Assembly (NCBI RefSeq): GCF_003058225.1
Contig: NZ_QBUG01000001.1
Location: forward strand, 496,001-560,000
DNA from: Promicromonospora sp. AC04
GTDB lineage: Bacteria; Actinomycetota; Actinomycetes; Actinomycetales; Cellulomonadaceae
Length of the DNA: 64,000 nucleotides
Reading direction: 5' to 3'
The position numbers and the translations under genes are program-made. Under the pieces are notes generated by a model. The model worked only from the letters and a program-made list of their open reading frames with translations, was not told the DNA's origin and did no database searches. This document shows, one piece after another, positions 8,030 through 17,455 of the stretch. Position 1 is the first letter of the stretch. The number at the start of each line of letters is the position of its first letter.

Positions 8030-8873
8030 CGGCTCCGGCGGTGAGGCCGGCGATCACCTGGCGCTGCAGGATCAGGAAGAGGCAGATCGGCACCAGCATC
8101 ACCAGCGTGGCCCCGGCCACGGCCCCGGTGACGTTGAACCCGAACTGCGACTTGAAGCCGGCCAGCACGAGCTGGACGTTCCGGTTCTCCTCGGACACCA
8201 GCAGGAGGTTGGCGAAGAAGAACTCGTTCCAGATGTTCACGAACGCCACGACCGCCACGGTCGCCAGCGCGGGCCGCGTCAACGGCAGCACCACGCGGAA
8301 CAGCGTCGTGAAGTATCCGGCGCCGTCGATCATCGCGGCCTCCTCCAGCTCGGGCGGCGTCGCGAGGAGGAAGGCCCGCAGCACGACGAACGTGAACGGG
8401 AACTGCAGCGCCGAGTAGACGATCACCATCCCGATCTGCGAGTCGAACAGCCCCAGCGCCCGCACCACGAAGAACACCGGGGTCGCCAGACCGACCAGGG
8501 GCAGCGCCAGCGCCAAGGAGAACAACGCCACGAGTGCGTTGCGCCCGCGAAACGAGAACCGCGCCAGCGGATAGGCCGCCAGAAACGCCGACGCAAGAGC
8601 ACCGACCGTTCCGAGCCCCGCGTACAGGAGCGTGTTCAACATGTACTCATGCAAATGGATCTGGGTAAATGCATCGACGAAGCCCTGCGTCGTGAACGGC
8701 GAGGGCCAGAACCCGTTCCCGGTAAAGATCTGTTCCCCGGTCTTGAAGCTCGACAGCATGACCCACACCGTCGGTGTCAGAGCCAGCAGCGCAACAATGC
8801 CCAGGAATCCATAGATGAGGGTGTTCGTCCACGCAGACCGACGCCGAATGGTGACAGTTCCAGAATCGATCAC
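8022..8873 (-). CDS. Carbohydrate ABC transporter permease (MalG type)
   Basis: A 283-residue inner-membrane permease with six predicted helices. The EAA loop is visible as ELEEAAMIDGAGYFTTLFRVVLPL near residue 190, the site that docks the ATPase. It starts at GTG 8873, overlapping the stop of the upstream permease (GTGA), so the pair is translationally coupled. No ATPase is encoded here; such importers commonly use a shared MsmK-type ATPase. The substrate is inferred to be a sugar or sugar acid, from the family and the neighbouring oxidoreductase. Confidence 0.93.
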   Translation of the reverse strand: MIDSGTVTIRRRSAWTNTLIYGFLGIVALLALTPTVWVMLSSFKTGEQIFTGNGFWPSPFTTQGFVDAFTQIHLHEYMLNTLLYAGLGTVGALASAFLAAYPLARFSFRGRNALVALFSLALALPLVGLATPVFFVVRALGLFDSQIGMVIVYSALQFPFTFVVLRAFLLATPPELEEAAMIDGAGYFTTLFRVVLPLTRPALATVAVVAFVNIWNEFFFANLLLVSEENRNVQLVLAGFKSQFGFNVTGAVAGATLVMLVPICLFLILQRQVIAGLTAGAVK

Positions 8874-9892
8874 AGTGCCCGCTCCCCGATTCGAAATGTG
8901 CGCCGGACGGTGACGATCAGTACGAGGCCGATGACGATGATCACCGAGCCCACCGCGTTGGCGTAGCCCCACTCGCCGTTCAGATATGCCCGGTACGCGT
9001 ACAGCGCCAGCGTTGCCGTCGCGTCGTCCGGCCCTCCGGCCGTCAGGATGTACACCAGGTCGAACATGCCGATGTCCACGAGCAGCCGGATGAGGATCGC
9101 CGTCCCGATGACGTTGCGCAGCAGCGGCAGGGTGATCCGCGTGAGCTGCTGCCATGTCGAGGCCCCGTCGACCGAGGCCGCCTCGTACATCTCCGTCGGG
9201 ATCGACGCGATCTCGGCCATGACCAGCACCACGACAAAACCGATGACGAACACGAAGGTCCCCGCCACGGCCCACCGGGCCGTCGCCGTGTCGAAGAGCC
9301 AGTCTCTGTCGCCGGGAAGCCCCAGCGCGCCGAGGGCGTTGTTCAGCAGCCCCGCTCTCGGGTTGTAGAACATGGAGAAGATGAGGGCGTAGGCCGCGCC
9401 CGAGATCACGAACGGTATGAAGATGATCGTTCGCAGCGCCTTCCACCCGCGTGGTCGTAGCGCGAGCACCATGCCGACGCCGACGCCCAACGGGACCTGG
9501 ATGAACACCGACGCCGCGGCGTAGAACAGCGTGTTGACCATTGCCTTGAAGAACACCGGGTCGTCGAACATCTGCCGGTAGTTGTCGAGCCCCACCCACG
9601 CGAAGTCCAGCCCGCCCCAACGGGCGAACGCCGTTGCCACCAGCACGAAGACCGGCACCAGGAAGAACGTGCCGAACAGCAGGAGCCCGGGCAGCAGCGA
9701 CACTGCGACCGGCCCGCGCATGCCCCGCGGGATCCTCGTCCCCGCGACCGGCTTGGCGGGCCGCCTGTGGTTTCGCCGCCTCGCCCGCCCGCCGTCCCTC
9801 ACCTGCCCGCCGGGCCCCGCCGGCTCGGCCGCCGCGGCCCGCCTCTTCCTGGAGGCGGAGCGCGGCGGCCGGTGCTTCGTGAAAGCACTCAT
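8870..9892 (-). CDS. Carbohydrate ABC transporter permease (MalF type)
   Basis: A 340-residue permease partner. A long basic, Ala/Arg-rich cytoplasmic tail (about 58 residues) precedes the first helix VAVSLLPGLLLFGTFFLVPVF. The EAA motif is IPTEMYEAASVDGASTWQQLTRITLP. The ATG at 9892 follows an AGGCGG site and lies 10 bases after the binding-protein stop; a GTG at 9913 is an alternative. It forms the heterodimeric channel with the following gene. Confidence 0.93.
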   Translation of the reverse strand: MSAFTKHRPPRSASRKRRAAAAEPAGPGGQVRDGGRARRRNHRRPAKPVAGTRIPRGMRGPVAVSLLPGLLLFGTFFLVPVFVLVATAFARWGGLDFAWVGLDNYRQMFDDPVFFKAMVNTLFYAAASVFIQVPLGVGVGMVLALRPRGWKALRTIIFIPFVISGAAYALIFSMFYNPRAGLLNNALGALGLPGDRDWLFDTATARWAVAGTFVFVIGFVVVLVMAEIASIPTEMYEAASVDGASTWQQLTRITLPLLRNVIGTAILIRLLVDIGMFDLVYILTAGGPDDATATLALYAYRAYLNGEWGYANAVGSVIIVIGLVLIVTVRRTFRIGERAL

Positions 9893-9902
9893 CGTCAGCC
9901 GC

Positions 9903-11249
9903 CTACTGCGCACTCGACGCGGAGTCTTCGGTCAGGCGCTGCAGGAACTCGTCGGTGTCCATGTCGCCCTTCACGTATGCGGGCCACAGGTTCTTCCACG
10001 ACGTGTCGAGTCCCGCTGGTCCGTGCACGCGCGCGTGCGGGTAGCTGTACTTCAGGTCGACGGCCTGCTCGATCAGTCCCGTCGCCAGCGGTTCCAGGTC
10101 TGCGGCAGCGGTCGCCGTTGCATCGACCTGCACCGGCGGGTTGGCGCCCGTCTCCTGCGCCTGCGCGAGCACCTCGTCCTCGGACGTCATGAACTTGACG
10201 AACGCGTCGACCGCTTCGAGCTCTCGTTCGTCAGTCGTACCGGAGACCCATCCTGCGCCAGAGACGATGACCGAGCCCTGGCCGTCATCGGTCCAGCCTG
10301 GTGCCGGGGCGTAGCCCGTGTTCTCGTACAGGCCCTCGGCCGCACCGGTCGTCTTGAGGTTGGTATTGACGAACCACGGTCCGTTGGGCACCGTCGCCGC
10401 CTCTTCGGTCAGGTACGGGGCGGCCGCGCTCTGGAAGTCGCCGGAGAACGCGTCACTGTTCACGTAACCCTCGGTGTGCCAGTCGCGGAGGCGCTCGGTC
10501 GCCTGCACCACCGTGGGGTCGTCCCCCCAGTCGTCCAGCTCGACGATCTTCTCGCCGAGGAACTCGGCTCCGCCGGGCTGGGTCCCGATCAGGTTGGCCC
10601 ACATCAGCTTCGTCGCCCAGTCGCCGTCCAGCGCGAGGGCGATCTTGCCCTGCTGCTTCAGCTCTGCGGCCAGATCCTCGAAGTCGTCCCAGGTCTCCGG
10701 GAACTGGTCGTATCCGGCGGCCTCGAGCAGGGCCGAGTTGTAGTAGATCCCGATCGCGTCGCGCTGCTGCGGGATCGCCCAGATCTGGCCTTCAGAGCCC
10801 GTCAGCGCGTCGAACGCCTGGTCGTGGAAGCTCGCCGCCCAGTCGCCGTCGGCGTCCAGGCTCGACGTGAAGTCGTGGAGCTTGCCGGTCTCCTGCATCG
10901 CCTTGATCTCGCCGGAGTTGAGCTGGAACAGATCAGGCAGATCATCGGCGAGGGCGAGCCGCTGGTAGTACTGCAGCCGGTCGTCACCGGAGCCCGCGTT
11001 CGGGTTCTCGATGGTCTCGATCCGGTAGTCCCCAGCGAACTCCTCGTTGAACCGTTGCGCCGCCTCGTAGTTGTACTGCAGGAACGGGTCGGTCGGGCTC
11101 TCCTGACACGTCGCGCAGGTCACCACTACCTCACCCGAGCCGGACGTGTCCGAGTCGGACGTGCCCGGACCGGAGCTGCATCCCGCGACCGCCGCGAGAA
11201 TCGCGGCTGCCGAAACGGTTGCCACTGTCGTCCTTCTGGCCTTGACCAT
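9903..11249 (-). CDS. Sugar ABC transporter substrate-binding lipoprotein
   Basis: A 448-residue extracellular lipoprotein. A signal peptide ends in a lipobox (ILAAVAGC, lipidated Cys near residue 24), followed by a Ser/Gly/Asp linker. The body is a type 1 solute-binding fold (LPDLFQLNSGEIKAM, WAIPQQRDAIGIYYN, PNGPWFVNTN). The ATG at 11249 has GGAG before it. It heads the operon order binding protein, permease, permease, and lies directly downstream of the oxidoreductase on the same strand. It presents substrate to the two permeases. Confidence 0.93.
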   Translation of the reverse strand: MVKARRTTVATVSAAAILAAVAGCSSGPGTSDSDTSGSGEVVVTCATCQESPTDPFLQYNYEAAQRFNEEFAGDYRIETIENPNAGSGDDRLQYYQRLALADDLPDLFQLNSGEIKAMQETGKLHDFTSSLDADGDWAASFHDQAFDALTGSEGQIWAIPQQRDAIGIYYNSALLEAAGYDQFPETWDDFEDLAAELKQQGKIALALDGDWATKLMWANLIGTQPGGAEFLGEKIVELDDWGDDPTVVQATERLRDWHTEGYVNSDAFSGDFQSAAAPYLTEEAATVPNGPWFVNTNLKTTGAAEGLYENTGYAPAPGWTDDGQGSVIVSGAGWVSGTTDERELEAVDAFVKFMTSEDEVLAQAQETGANPPVQVDATATAAADLEPLATGLIEQAVDLKYSYPHARVHGPAGLDTSWKNLWPAYVKGDMDTDEFLQRLTEDSASSAQ

Positions 11250-11321
11250 GACATCATCTCCTTCGATGATCGCTCTTTGTGGATGAAGGGCGTCGTCGCC
11301 TTCGACGACGGCCACTTCCCG

Positions 11322-12941
11322 TCAGTAGCCTGCGATCCGCGGCCAGTGCCGCTCGACGCCGGCCTCTTCGATCTCCCGCAAGAAATCGGCCAGCAGCTCC
11401 TCGTCGGCTCGGACCTGACGCGGCGTCGCCTTGTGCTGCGCGCAGAACGCGATCAGGTGGCCGGTGACCTCGCCGATGTTCCATTCCATGAGCGGCATGC
11501 GGTAGGCACCGTTCGTGATGTGCGTGGTGCCGATGTTCTTCGCGCCCGGAAGCAGGTTCTCGACTCGGATCGGCACCAGTGCACCCAGCGGCAGCTCGAA
11601 CGGGCAGCATCCGATGTCGATGTACGGGTCTCCCCCGGTGGAGGGATGCAGGTCGATCCGGTACATCCCCACACCGACGCTGTCCGGGTACGAGACGGCG
11701 CCGGCGGCGCCCCGCACCGCGAGGGAGAGCTCTTGTTCCACGATGGTGTGCTCGGCGCGGATGCGGCGGGACTCCCTGATGTACGGCGTCTTCGCCAGAC
11801 CGTCGTCGGCGTCGCCGAGGACGTCGCCCCGCAGGCGCAGGCCCGGCCATCCGGTGCCGCCGTCTGGTCGGGGCGCCTCGGTCTGCAGCCAGTACAGGAA
11901 CGAGCGGCTCAGCTCCCGTGCGGCGCGCACGTGCGCGTCGGCGTCCGGATGGTCGAAGACCGGCCCACCCCAATAGTCGATCTGCGGCCAGTTGACCAGG
12001 GTGAGGTCGCTCGGATAGGCCCCCGGCCGGAAGTTCGCCCTGGCCGCGATCCGGCGGAACGTCCAGAGGTTGCGGTCCATCGAACCCACCCGCTGGTCCG
12101 CGTAGTCAGGTCGGATCGCCGTCGGGTCGTCGTCGGGATTCGGCCAGAACTGATGCTGGACCGGCTTGCGCGTCTTCGGGTGCGGCGCGGTCAGCGAGAG
12201 CTGACCGTTCGGCCAGTCGACGGTGCGGTCCGCCTTGTACAGGCCGTAGCCCTCCGGCCTGTCGATGGTGTGATCCTCTTCGGGCTGGTGGTCGAGCACG
12301 AAGCACACCGACACCGGCTGCATGTTGAGCGGGTCGGCGACCTCGGCGGCATGCGGTTCACCGGTCTCGGCTCGCGCCTCGGTGCCGGTCACGTACTCGA
12401 CGCCGGCCAGCGGCAGCACTTCGCCGGTCTCGCTCGCGTCGATCACCCACTCGGCCGAGATCGTCGTCGACGCGCCGGTTCGCCTGCTGCGCACCGTCAC
12501 CGCCGTGATGCGGTCGCCGTCGGTCTCGGCGGCGACGGGTTCGTGCTCCATGAGGAGGCGCAGCTGCCCCGAGCCCCGCAGCGGCGCGACCAGGTTCTCG
12601 AGCACGGCCACCGTGACCCGAGGCTCGTGGCAGAGATCGGAGACCTTCGCACCGCCGGGATTGAACGCGCGCCGTCGCGACGCGGCGTCGGTCAGGGGGT
12701 AATGCCGTCGGTAGTACTCGCGAACGGAATTTCGATAGTCGCGGTATGTCGCGGTGCTGCCAAATTGTTCGATCCAGAAATGTTCGTCGGGTGGGACCCC
12801 CTGAGCGGTCAAGACGCCGCCCAGCCAATCGGTAGTCTCGGTGAGTGTCACGCGAATACCGCGGCGGGCCGCGGTTACGGCGGCCATGACGCCGCCTACA
12901 CCGCCACCGACCACGAGTAGCTGCGTCTCAATTTCATGCAT
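11322..12941 (-). CDS. FAD-dependent oxidoreductase (FAD_oxidored, PF12831-like)
   Basis: A 539-residue flavoprotein. The N terminus is a Rossmann FAD site (LLVVGGGVGGVMAAVTAARRG, followed by the acidic residue of TLTETTDWLGG). The mid-protein VIDASETGEVLPLAG and the C-terminal LLPGAKNIGTTHITNGAYRMPLMEWNIGE are hallmarks of the FAD_oxidored family often found beside carbohydrate ABC transporters. The start at ATG 12941 puts the Rossmann strand at residue 9; longer frames only add unrelated sequence. It probably oxidises the imported sugar derivative. It shares a very short promoter region with a divergent AraC gene. Confidence 0.9.
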   Translation of the reverse strand: MHEIETQLLVVGGGVGGVMAAVTAARRGIRVTLTETTDWLGGVLTAQGVPPDEHFWIEQFGSTATYRDYRNSVREYYRRHYPLTDAASRRRAFNPGGAKVSDLCHEPRVTVAVLENLVAPLRGSGQLRLLMEHEPVAAETDGDRITAVTVRSRRTGASTTISAEWVIDASETGEVLPLAGVEYVTGTEARAETGEPHAAEVADPLNMQPVSVCFVLDHQPEEDHTIDRPEGYGLYKADRTVDWPNGQLSLTAPHPKTRKPVQHQFWPNPDDDPTAIRPDYADQRVGSMDRNLWTFRRIAARANFRPGAYPSDLTLVNWPQIDYWGGPVFDHPDADAHVRAARELSRSFLYWLQTEAPRPDGGTGWPGLRLRGDVLGDADDGLAKTPYIRESRRIRAEHTIVEQELSLAVRGAAGAVSYPDSVGVGMYRIDLHPSTGGDPYIDIGCCPFELPLGALVPIRVENLLPGAKNIGTTHITNGAYRMPLMEWNIGEVTGHLIAFCAQHKATPRQVRADEELLADFLREIEEAGVERHWPRIAGY

Positions 12942-12975
12942 ACAAATATGACACCAGGATTTGCGCATTAATGAC

Positions 12976-13800
12976 ATGACTGCAATACACTGGCGTGTGT
13001 CCCAGTTTGATGCCAGCTCGCGCCGCCTTCGTATCGCGGACGCCACCGCAAGACATTTGACGCAGCCCGCCGGTTCCAGAATCGGGCCTCGCCGCCAGCA
13101 GGAGATCCAGCTCATGCTGATCCATTCGGGCTCGATGGACCTGCGCCTCGACGACGCCGCTCCCCGTCATGTGTCGGCCGGGGAGATATGCCTCCTCCTG
13201 CCGGGCCACACCGAGGAGATCCGGTTCGACGAGCACCTCGACACCAGCGAGACGCTGGTCCGGGGGCAGATGGAGCACTCGACCGCACAGATGCGCACCT
13301 GGCTCGACTCGCTCCGGCCCACCAGGCCGCTCTCGTCCGCCCTGACCTACCTGGCCCGCGAGGCCGTCACCACGGAGCAGACCCGGCTCACCGCCGACGG
13401 AGCGCTGGTGGACGCGCTCGCGACGGCCCTGCTGTGGCGCTTCATAGCCGAGTTCAGGAACCTTCCCGCCGCGCTGCCGGGATCGGTGGAGGACGCCCGC
13501 CTGTACATCCACAAGCACCTCGACCAGTCGATCACGCTCACCGACATCGCTCAGTTCGCGTCGGTCACCCCAGCTCATCTCGTTCGGATGTTCCGTGCCC
13601 ACATGGACACCACGCCGATCCGCTATCTCTGGGACCGCCGCATCTCCGTCGGCATCGAGCTCCTGACCTCCACCGGCCTTCCGGTCGGTTCCGTCGCCGC
13701 CCGCTGCGGGTTCAAGACCAGCTTCCACTTCTCCCGGAAGGTCAAGGAGATGACCGGCCTGTCGCCCACGGAGCTGCGAACGTCCACCTCACGAAACTGA
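12976..13800 (+). CDS. AraC-family transcriptional regulator
   Basis: A 274-residue regulator with an N-terminal cupin (MLIHSGSMDLRLDD, AGEICLLLPGHTEEI) and C-terminal double helix-turn-helix (ITLTDIAQFASVTPAHLVRMFRAHMDTTPIRYL, then PVGSVAARCGFKTSFHFSRKVKEMTG). The ATG at 12976 is preferred to TTG 12961. Only 34 bases separate it from the divergent oxidoreductase start and that gap is A/T rich, so the promoters must overlap or transcripts be nearly leaderless. It likely senses the transported compound and controls the oxidoreductase-ABC genes. Confidence 0.9.
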   Translation: MTAIHWRVSQFDASSRRLRIADATARHLTQPAGSRIGPRRQQEIQLMLIHSGSMDLRLDDAAPRHVSAGEICLLLPGHTEEIRFDEHLDTSETLVRGQMEHSTAQMRTWLDSLRPTRPLSSALTYLAREAVTTEQTRLTADGALVDALATALLWRFIAEFRNLPAALPGSVEDARLYIHKHLDQSITLTDIAQFASVTPAHLVRMFRAHMDTTPIRYLWDRRISVGIELLTSTGLPVGSVAARCGFKTSFHFSRKVKEMTGLSPTELRTSTSRN

Positions 13801-13814
13801 CCATCCATGACGGC

Positions 13815-15035
13815 TCACGCCCGTCCGCGCGTCCCCCGCATCCCACGCAGAGCGAGCACGGCGACACCGACGACGACGATCCCCACCCCGCCCATCGCCA
13901 CCTGCGGCCCGAAGAGGGTGGTCACCCACCCTCCCAGCAGCCCGCCCAGCGGGTAGCCGATGCCGTAGGCGGCCATGCGGGCCGCCGTGTTCACGCGTGA
14001 CCTGAGCCGATCGGGAGTGCTGAGCTGACGCCACACGACAGTCGCCAGCACGACCGAGAGATAGCCCGAGCCCCAGACGGCCGTCATGGCCAGCGCCAGC
14101 GGTACCACCGTCGCGAACGCGCAGCCGATCGCACCGGCCGCCGCGACCCACATGCCCGCGAACGCGACGGACCGCTCGCCCCTCGTGCGCGTCAGCGCGG
14201 GGACGACGACGGTGGCCACCAAGCCGCCGACGGCCCAGGCCGAGAACAGCAGCCCGATGGTGCCGCCGTCGGCCGGAACATCGAGCCGTCGCACGGCCCA
14301 GGGGACCACTTGGGACACGAACACGCCCTGGCTGACCGTGACCGCCACGCCGAGCGCGATGGTCGACCGCACCCGTGGATGCGAGACCAGCCAGCGCGCG
14401 CCGTCGAGAATGGCGCGGTACATGCCCGGTGGCACCTCCCGGACCGCGCTTCCGCTCGGAAGGCGCCCGAAGCGGAAGCAGAGATACGCCAGCACCGAGG
14501 CCGAGGCGCCCAGGGCCATGGTGAACGAACCGGGCAGGAACGCCGACATGGCGCCGACGAGCCCGGGCCCCACCATCTCCACGACGCTGCTCGTCGCGAA
14601 CAGCAGCGCCGTCACCGCGGCGAGGCGGCCCGGAGGCGCCAACGCCGGCACCAGTCCGAAGTTGGCCGCATCCGCGAAGACGAAGGCCGTACGCGCGACG
14701 GCCACCGCGATGACGATGTGCACCGGCGTGAGCCGGTCGAATGCCGCCGCGACCGGCAAGGTGGCTATCGCCAGCGCGATGATCAGCTCGCAGGTCCGGA
14801 GTATGAGCGACCGGTCGTTCCGGTCGGCGACGGCTCCGGCGACCGGACCGAGCACCAGGTAGGGAATGCCGTGGACGGCGACCAGCGCCGAGACCCACAG
14901 CGCTGAGGAGGTCAGCTGGTAGACGGCTGTCGGCGTGGCGACCAGAACCACGGAAGCAGCGACCAGGGACAGGATCCGTCCCAGCCAGTACCACCGCAGT
15001 GTCCGGTCGCCCAGCAGCCGTAACCACTCGGACAC
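13815..15035 (-). CDS. MFS transporter
   Basis: A 406-residue major facilitator with about twelve helices. The conserved loop 2-3 motif appears as GPVAGAVADRNDRS near residue 68. Its class resembles MFS_3 (enterobactin exporter-like) efflux proteins (ATSSVVEMVGPGLVG, LLFSAWAVGGLVATVVVP). It begins with GTG 15035, four bases after the stop of the pyruvyl-transferase-like gene, so the two form an operon. The substrate is unknown; export of a small product is the usual role. Confidence 0.9.
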   Translation of the reverse strand: MSEWLRLLGDRTLRWYWLGRILSLVAASVVLVATPTAVYQLTSSALWVSALVAVHGIPYLVLGPVAGAVADRNDRSLILRTCELIIALAIATLPVAAAFDRLTPVHIVIAVAVARTAFVFADAANFGLVPALAPPGRLAAVTALLFATSSVVEMVGPGLVGAMSAFLPGSFTMALGASASVLAYLCFRFGRLPSGSAVREVPPGMYRAILDGARWLVSHPRVRSTIALGVAVTVSQGVFVSQVVPWAVRRLDVPADGGTIGLLFSAWAVGGLVATVVVPALTRTRGERSVAFAGMWVAAAGAIGCAFATVVPLALAMTAVWGSGYLSVVLATVVWRQLSTPDRLRSRVNTAARMAAYGIGYPLGGLLGGWVTTLFGPQVAMGGVGIVVVGVAVLALRGMRGTRGRA

Positions 15036-15039
15036 GGAC

Positions 15040-16113
15040 TCAGAGAGCCGTCAGCGCTTCGATCCGAACCCCAGCGGCCGGATCGATCTCCTCCCGCGGG
15101 TCGATGAGGCCAAGACTGCGTGCTTTCTGGAGCACCCTCTGCGAGAACTCGACGTTCGCTTCCCGTGCCTGCTCGAGCGCCATGGGAGCCGGCTGTGCGT
15201 CCTCGACCGCGCTGAGCCAGTCGGCCTGGCCGGCGTACGAGATCGGCCACCGGAACCCGTGGAACCGGGTGGAGTTCGGCGCGACCGCAACCGCACCGCG
15301 GCCGAGCATCATCGCCCAGTAGAGGGCGTGGTAGGAGTTCGACACCACGACCTTCGCCGACGAGAGCCGCGTCAGCGTCTCGAAGATGTCCTCGGTGTTG
15401 TTCGTGATGTGCTCGAACTCGACTCCCGAGGCAAGCGCCTCGGTCGTGTCTATGCCCCGTTCGTAGTGGTTGAGGACAACGAACTCGTGCTCGGGTTCAC
15501 GCTCGCGCAGCACCTCGAACGCCGGCAGCATGCAGCTGGCGCACGGCACCCACGGCATGCCCGCGTCCCAGTCACGGACACCCACCACATCGGCCTTGGC
15601 GAGCCACTCCGGCCAGAGCCTGGTGACGCCGTCCTTCAGCACGCGCCTGCGCCACCCCGTCGTCGGATCGAGATGGACGCCCTCCTGGAAGTTGTGGCCG
15701 ATGCCCCACAGCGCCACCGCTGCCGGCCGCTGGCTGAAGATCGACTCCACACAGGACTCGAACCTTCCGGGCCCGACCAGGCCGCTCCCGCCGACGACGA
15801 CGAGCTTTCCCTGGAGGGGCGAGTACTTGCCCAGGTCCTGAAGGGAGGCCGCCTCGTACAGGCTGATCGTCTCGCCGAAACGCTGGACCCACTCGACCGT
15901 CCGGCCCACCGCGGACCAGTGGTCACCGACGTTGCGCATGCTGTTGCTCTCGCACACCGCGACGACGGGTGAGTCCTTGAGAAGTTCCGTGAGCTCGGAG
16001 ATGCTCCTCATCGAGGAGCTCTTTCCAGCAGGCTGGGACGAGGACCCGATGCCCCCGACGTCGAGGCCGAGAGATACTTCCTCGAACTGTTTTCTGGCGC
16101 GCGTCACATACAC
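15040..16113 (-). CDS. Polysaccharide pyruvyl transferase-like protein
   Basis: A 357-residue protein resembling the polysaccharide pyruvyl transferase family (GT-B-like fold): VCESNSMRNVGDHWSAVG near the start, KLVVVGGSGLVGPG, VALWGIGHNF, VVGVRDWDAGM, and the late VVSNSYHALYWAMMLGRGAVAV, which corresponds to the family's S-R-L-H-like sugar-binding region. The GTG at 16113 has a GGAAGG site seven bases upstream and is well supported. It is coupled to the MFS gene. Pyruvylation of a glycan or a related transfer is inferred; no other glycan genes lie nearby. Confidence 0.72.
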   Translation of the reverse strand: MYVTRARKQFEEVSLGLDVGGIGSSSQPAGKSSSMRSISELTELLKDSPVVAVCESNSMRNVGDHWSAVGRTVEWVQRFGETISLYEAASLQDLGKYSPLQGKLVVVGGSGLVGPGRFESCVESIFSQRPAAVALWGIGHNFQEGVHLDPTTGWRRRVLKDGVTRLWPEWLAKADVVGVRDWDAGMPWVPCASCMLPAFEVLREREPEHEFVVLNHYERGIDTTEALASGVEFEHITNNTEDIFETLTRLSSAKVVVSNSYHALYWAMMLGRGAVAVAPNSTRFHGFRWPISYAGQADWLSAVEDAQPAPMALEQAREANVEFSQRVLQKARSLGLIDPREEIDPAAGVRIEALTAL

Positions 16114-16419
16114 TTTGAGACCTTCCGTTCATGGGCAGGCCGGGGCCGCCGGGATGGGGCTTCCGATTCGGAAGCGGGGGCATTGGCCCCGCTGTCGCCG
16201 GCCGCCTCCCGCAGTACGCCTGGTTACAGGCCGTGCCGGGTTGCAGGGCGAGCCAGCATATTTGAAATGTTATTGGTGAAGTGTGCGCTCGCCTATACGC
16301 TGCGCGCTGATCTTGTGGCCGTTAATTGCAGCGGCAGAGCACGGACGCGGCATTTATAAATCCTATAAATTCCGGTGGCGACACCGTTTCCGCCATGATA
16401 AGGAGCCTCTTCATGGCGC
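16114..16419. other. Intergenic region with an A/T-rich inverted repeat
   Basis: No gene is seen here. The region contains ATTTATA (16352-16358) and TATAAAT (16364-16370) in inverted orientation with a five-base spacer, within an A/T-rich patch that stands out from the GC-rich surroundings. It may be a regulator site or a promoter for the pyruvyl transferase-MFS operon, which starts about 240 bp away. Confidence 0.4.
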
Positions 16420-17226
16420 TCAATCCCAGGTGCGCGACATTTCCTCGGGCGTGAGCGCAGGTCCCAGAATCGGTACCAGGTCGGCCACGGCCAGCAGCAG
16501 GAGCCGGTCGACGCCGCGCCGCGTGTCCTTGGGCAGGTCGATGCGCATCGCGATGGCCAGCGCGAGGTTGTCGGACGTGCGCGGTCCGGCCCGCACGATC
16601 ACCGCGGAGCATGTGACGTCGCTGCGACACTGGCCGTACTCGGTGTAGACCCCTGTCTCAGCGGCGAGACGGAGCTCGTCGTCGAGCTCGTCCTCGCTGC
16701 GGACGGTCTGCCCGGTGAAGGGCCGCAGCCCGGACGCCTTCAGGTAGCGGTGGCGGTGACTGGAGGGCATCGCGGCAAGCAGCGCCTGCCCCCCGGCGGT
16801 GGCATGGGCCGCCTCGGGCAGACCCTCTGCGAAGTCGTCCAGGCGCGGGGCCCCGGCGATCTCGCTGTAGGCGACCACGGTCAGCCGCTCATCGCGGAGC
16901 GAGGTCAGGAATACCCCGCATCCGGTGTTGGCCGCCAGCCGTTCGAGAACCGGCTGGACCTGGTCGAGACGTACGGTCACGTCGGTGACGGGGCCAAGGA
17001 CGTCCGGGAGGAAGTAGTGGCGGCCGTCCTCGCCGCGCCAGGCCCACCGGCGGTCGATGATCGTCTTCAGATGGTGGTAGACCGTCTTCACCGGAATGCC
17101 CGTGCGACGGGCGAGCTGCTTGGCGGTGAGCCCCTGGGGACTGCGGCTGAGGTGCTCGATCAGCCGCAGCACCCGATCCGGGCTGCGGAGGCCGGGAGAG
17201 GCGCCGGTCGGGTCCGAGGCAGACAA
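16420..17226 (-). CDS. IclR-family transcriptional regulator
   Basis: A 268-residue regulator. The N-terminal winged helix runs VLRLIEHLSRSPQGLTAKQLARRTGIPVKTVYHHLKTI; the C-terminal effector domain includes GCGVFLTSLRDERLTVVAYSE, HATAGGQALLAAM and the final VRAGPRTSDNLALAIAM segment. TTG 17226 is chosen because GGAG lies eight bases before it; GTG 17259 is an in-frame alternative without a site. IclR proteins usually control a nearby catabolic or efflux operon. The MFS/pyruvyl-transferase operon downstream is a candidate, but that is inference. Confidence 0.87.
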   Translation of the reverse strand: MSASDPTGASPGLRSPDRVLRLIEHLSRSPQGLTAKQLARRTGIPVKTVYHHLKTIIDRRWAWRGEDGRHYFLPDVLGPVTDVTVRLDQVQPVLERLAANTGCGVFLTSLRDERLTVVAYSEIAGAPRLDDFAEGLPEAAHATAGGQALLAAMPSSHRHRYLKASGLRPFTGQTVRSEDELDDELRLAAETGVYTEYGQCRSDVTCSAVIVRAGPRTSDNLALAIAMRIDLPKDTRRGVDRLLLLAVADLVPILGPALTPEEMSRTWD

Positions 17227-17394
17227 CGATATCGCTCCAGACAACAGCAGTAGCAACACTGGGGATTGTCACTCATGGGGTTGTTGCTGCGAACCCCTCA
17301 TCGTCGTTCGCCCGGAGCATTTTTTCATAGGGTTTCACACCTCCGGATTTCCGCCATGAGAAACCATTTCACCCGGACCAGCCCGCAAATGACG

Positions 17395-17431
17395 AATGGC
17401 CTGAACCTACGATCCGTAGGTTCAGGCCATT
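17395..17431 (-). terminator. Perfect 17-bp hairpin downstream of tRNA-Pro
   Basis: Arms 17395-17411 and 17415-17431 pair without mismatch around a three-base loop, 25 bases past the tRNA-Pro 3' end. There is no long U tract, as is common for actinobacterial terminators. It could work in both directions. Confidence 0.8.
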
Positions 17432-17455
17432 CCGATGTCCTGCGACATCACAACG

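Noticed and set aside
8873-9620. Reading the MalG-type permease as a 532-residue protein starting at 9620.
   Set aside because: The extra N-terminal part is an out-of-frame translation of the MalF-type permease; GTG 8873 with the GTGA overlap gives a normal-length permease.
17395-17431. The perfect 17-bp hairpin as a mobile or regulatory element.
   Set aside because: Its position 25 bp past tRNA-Pro makes a terminator the simplest reading; no second copy was noticed.
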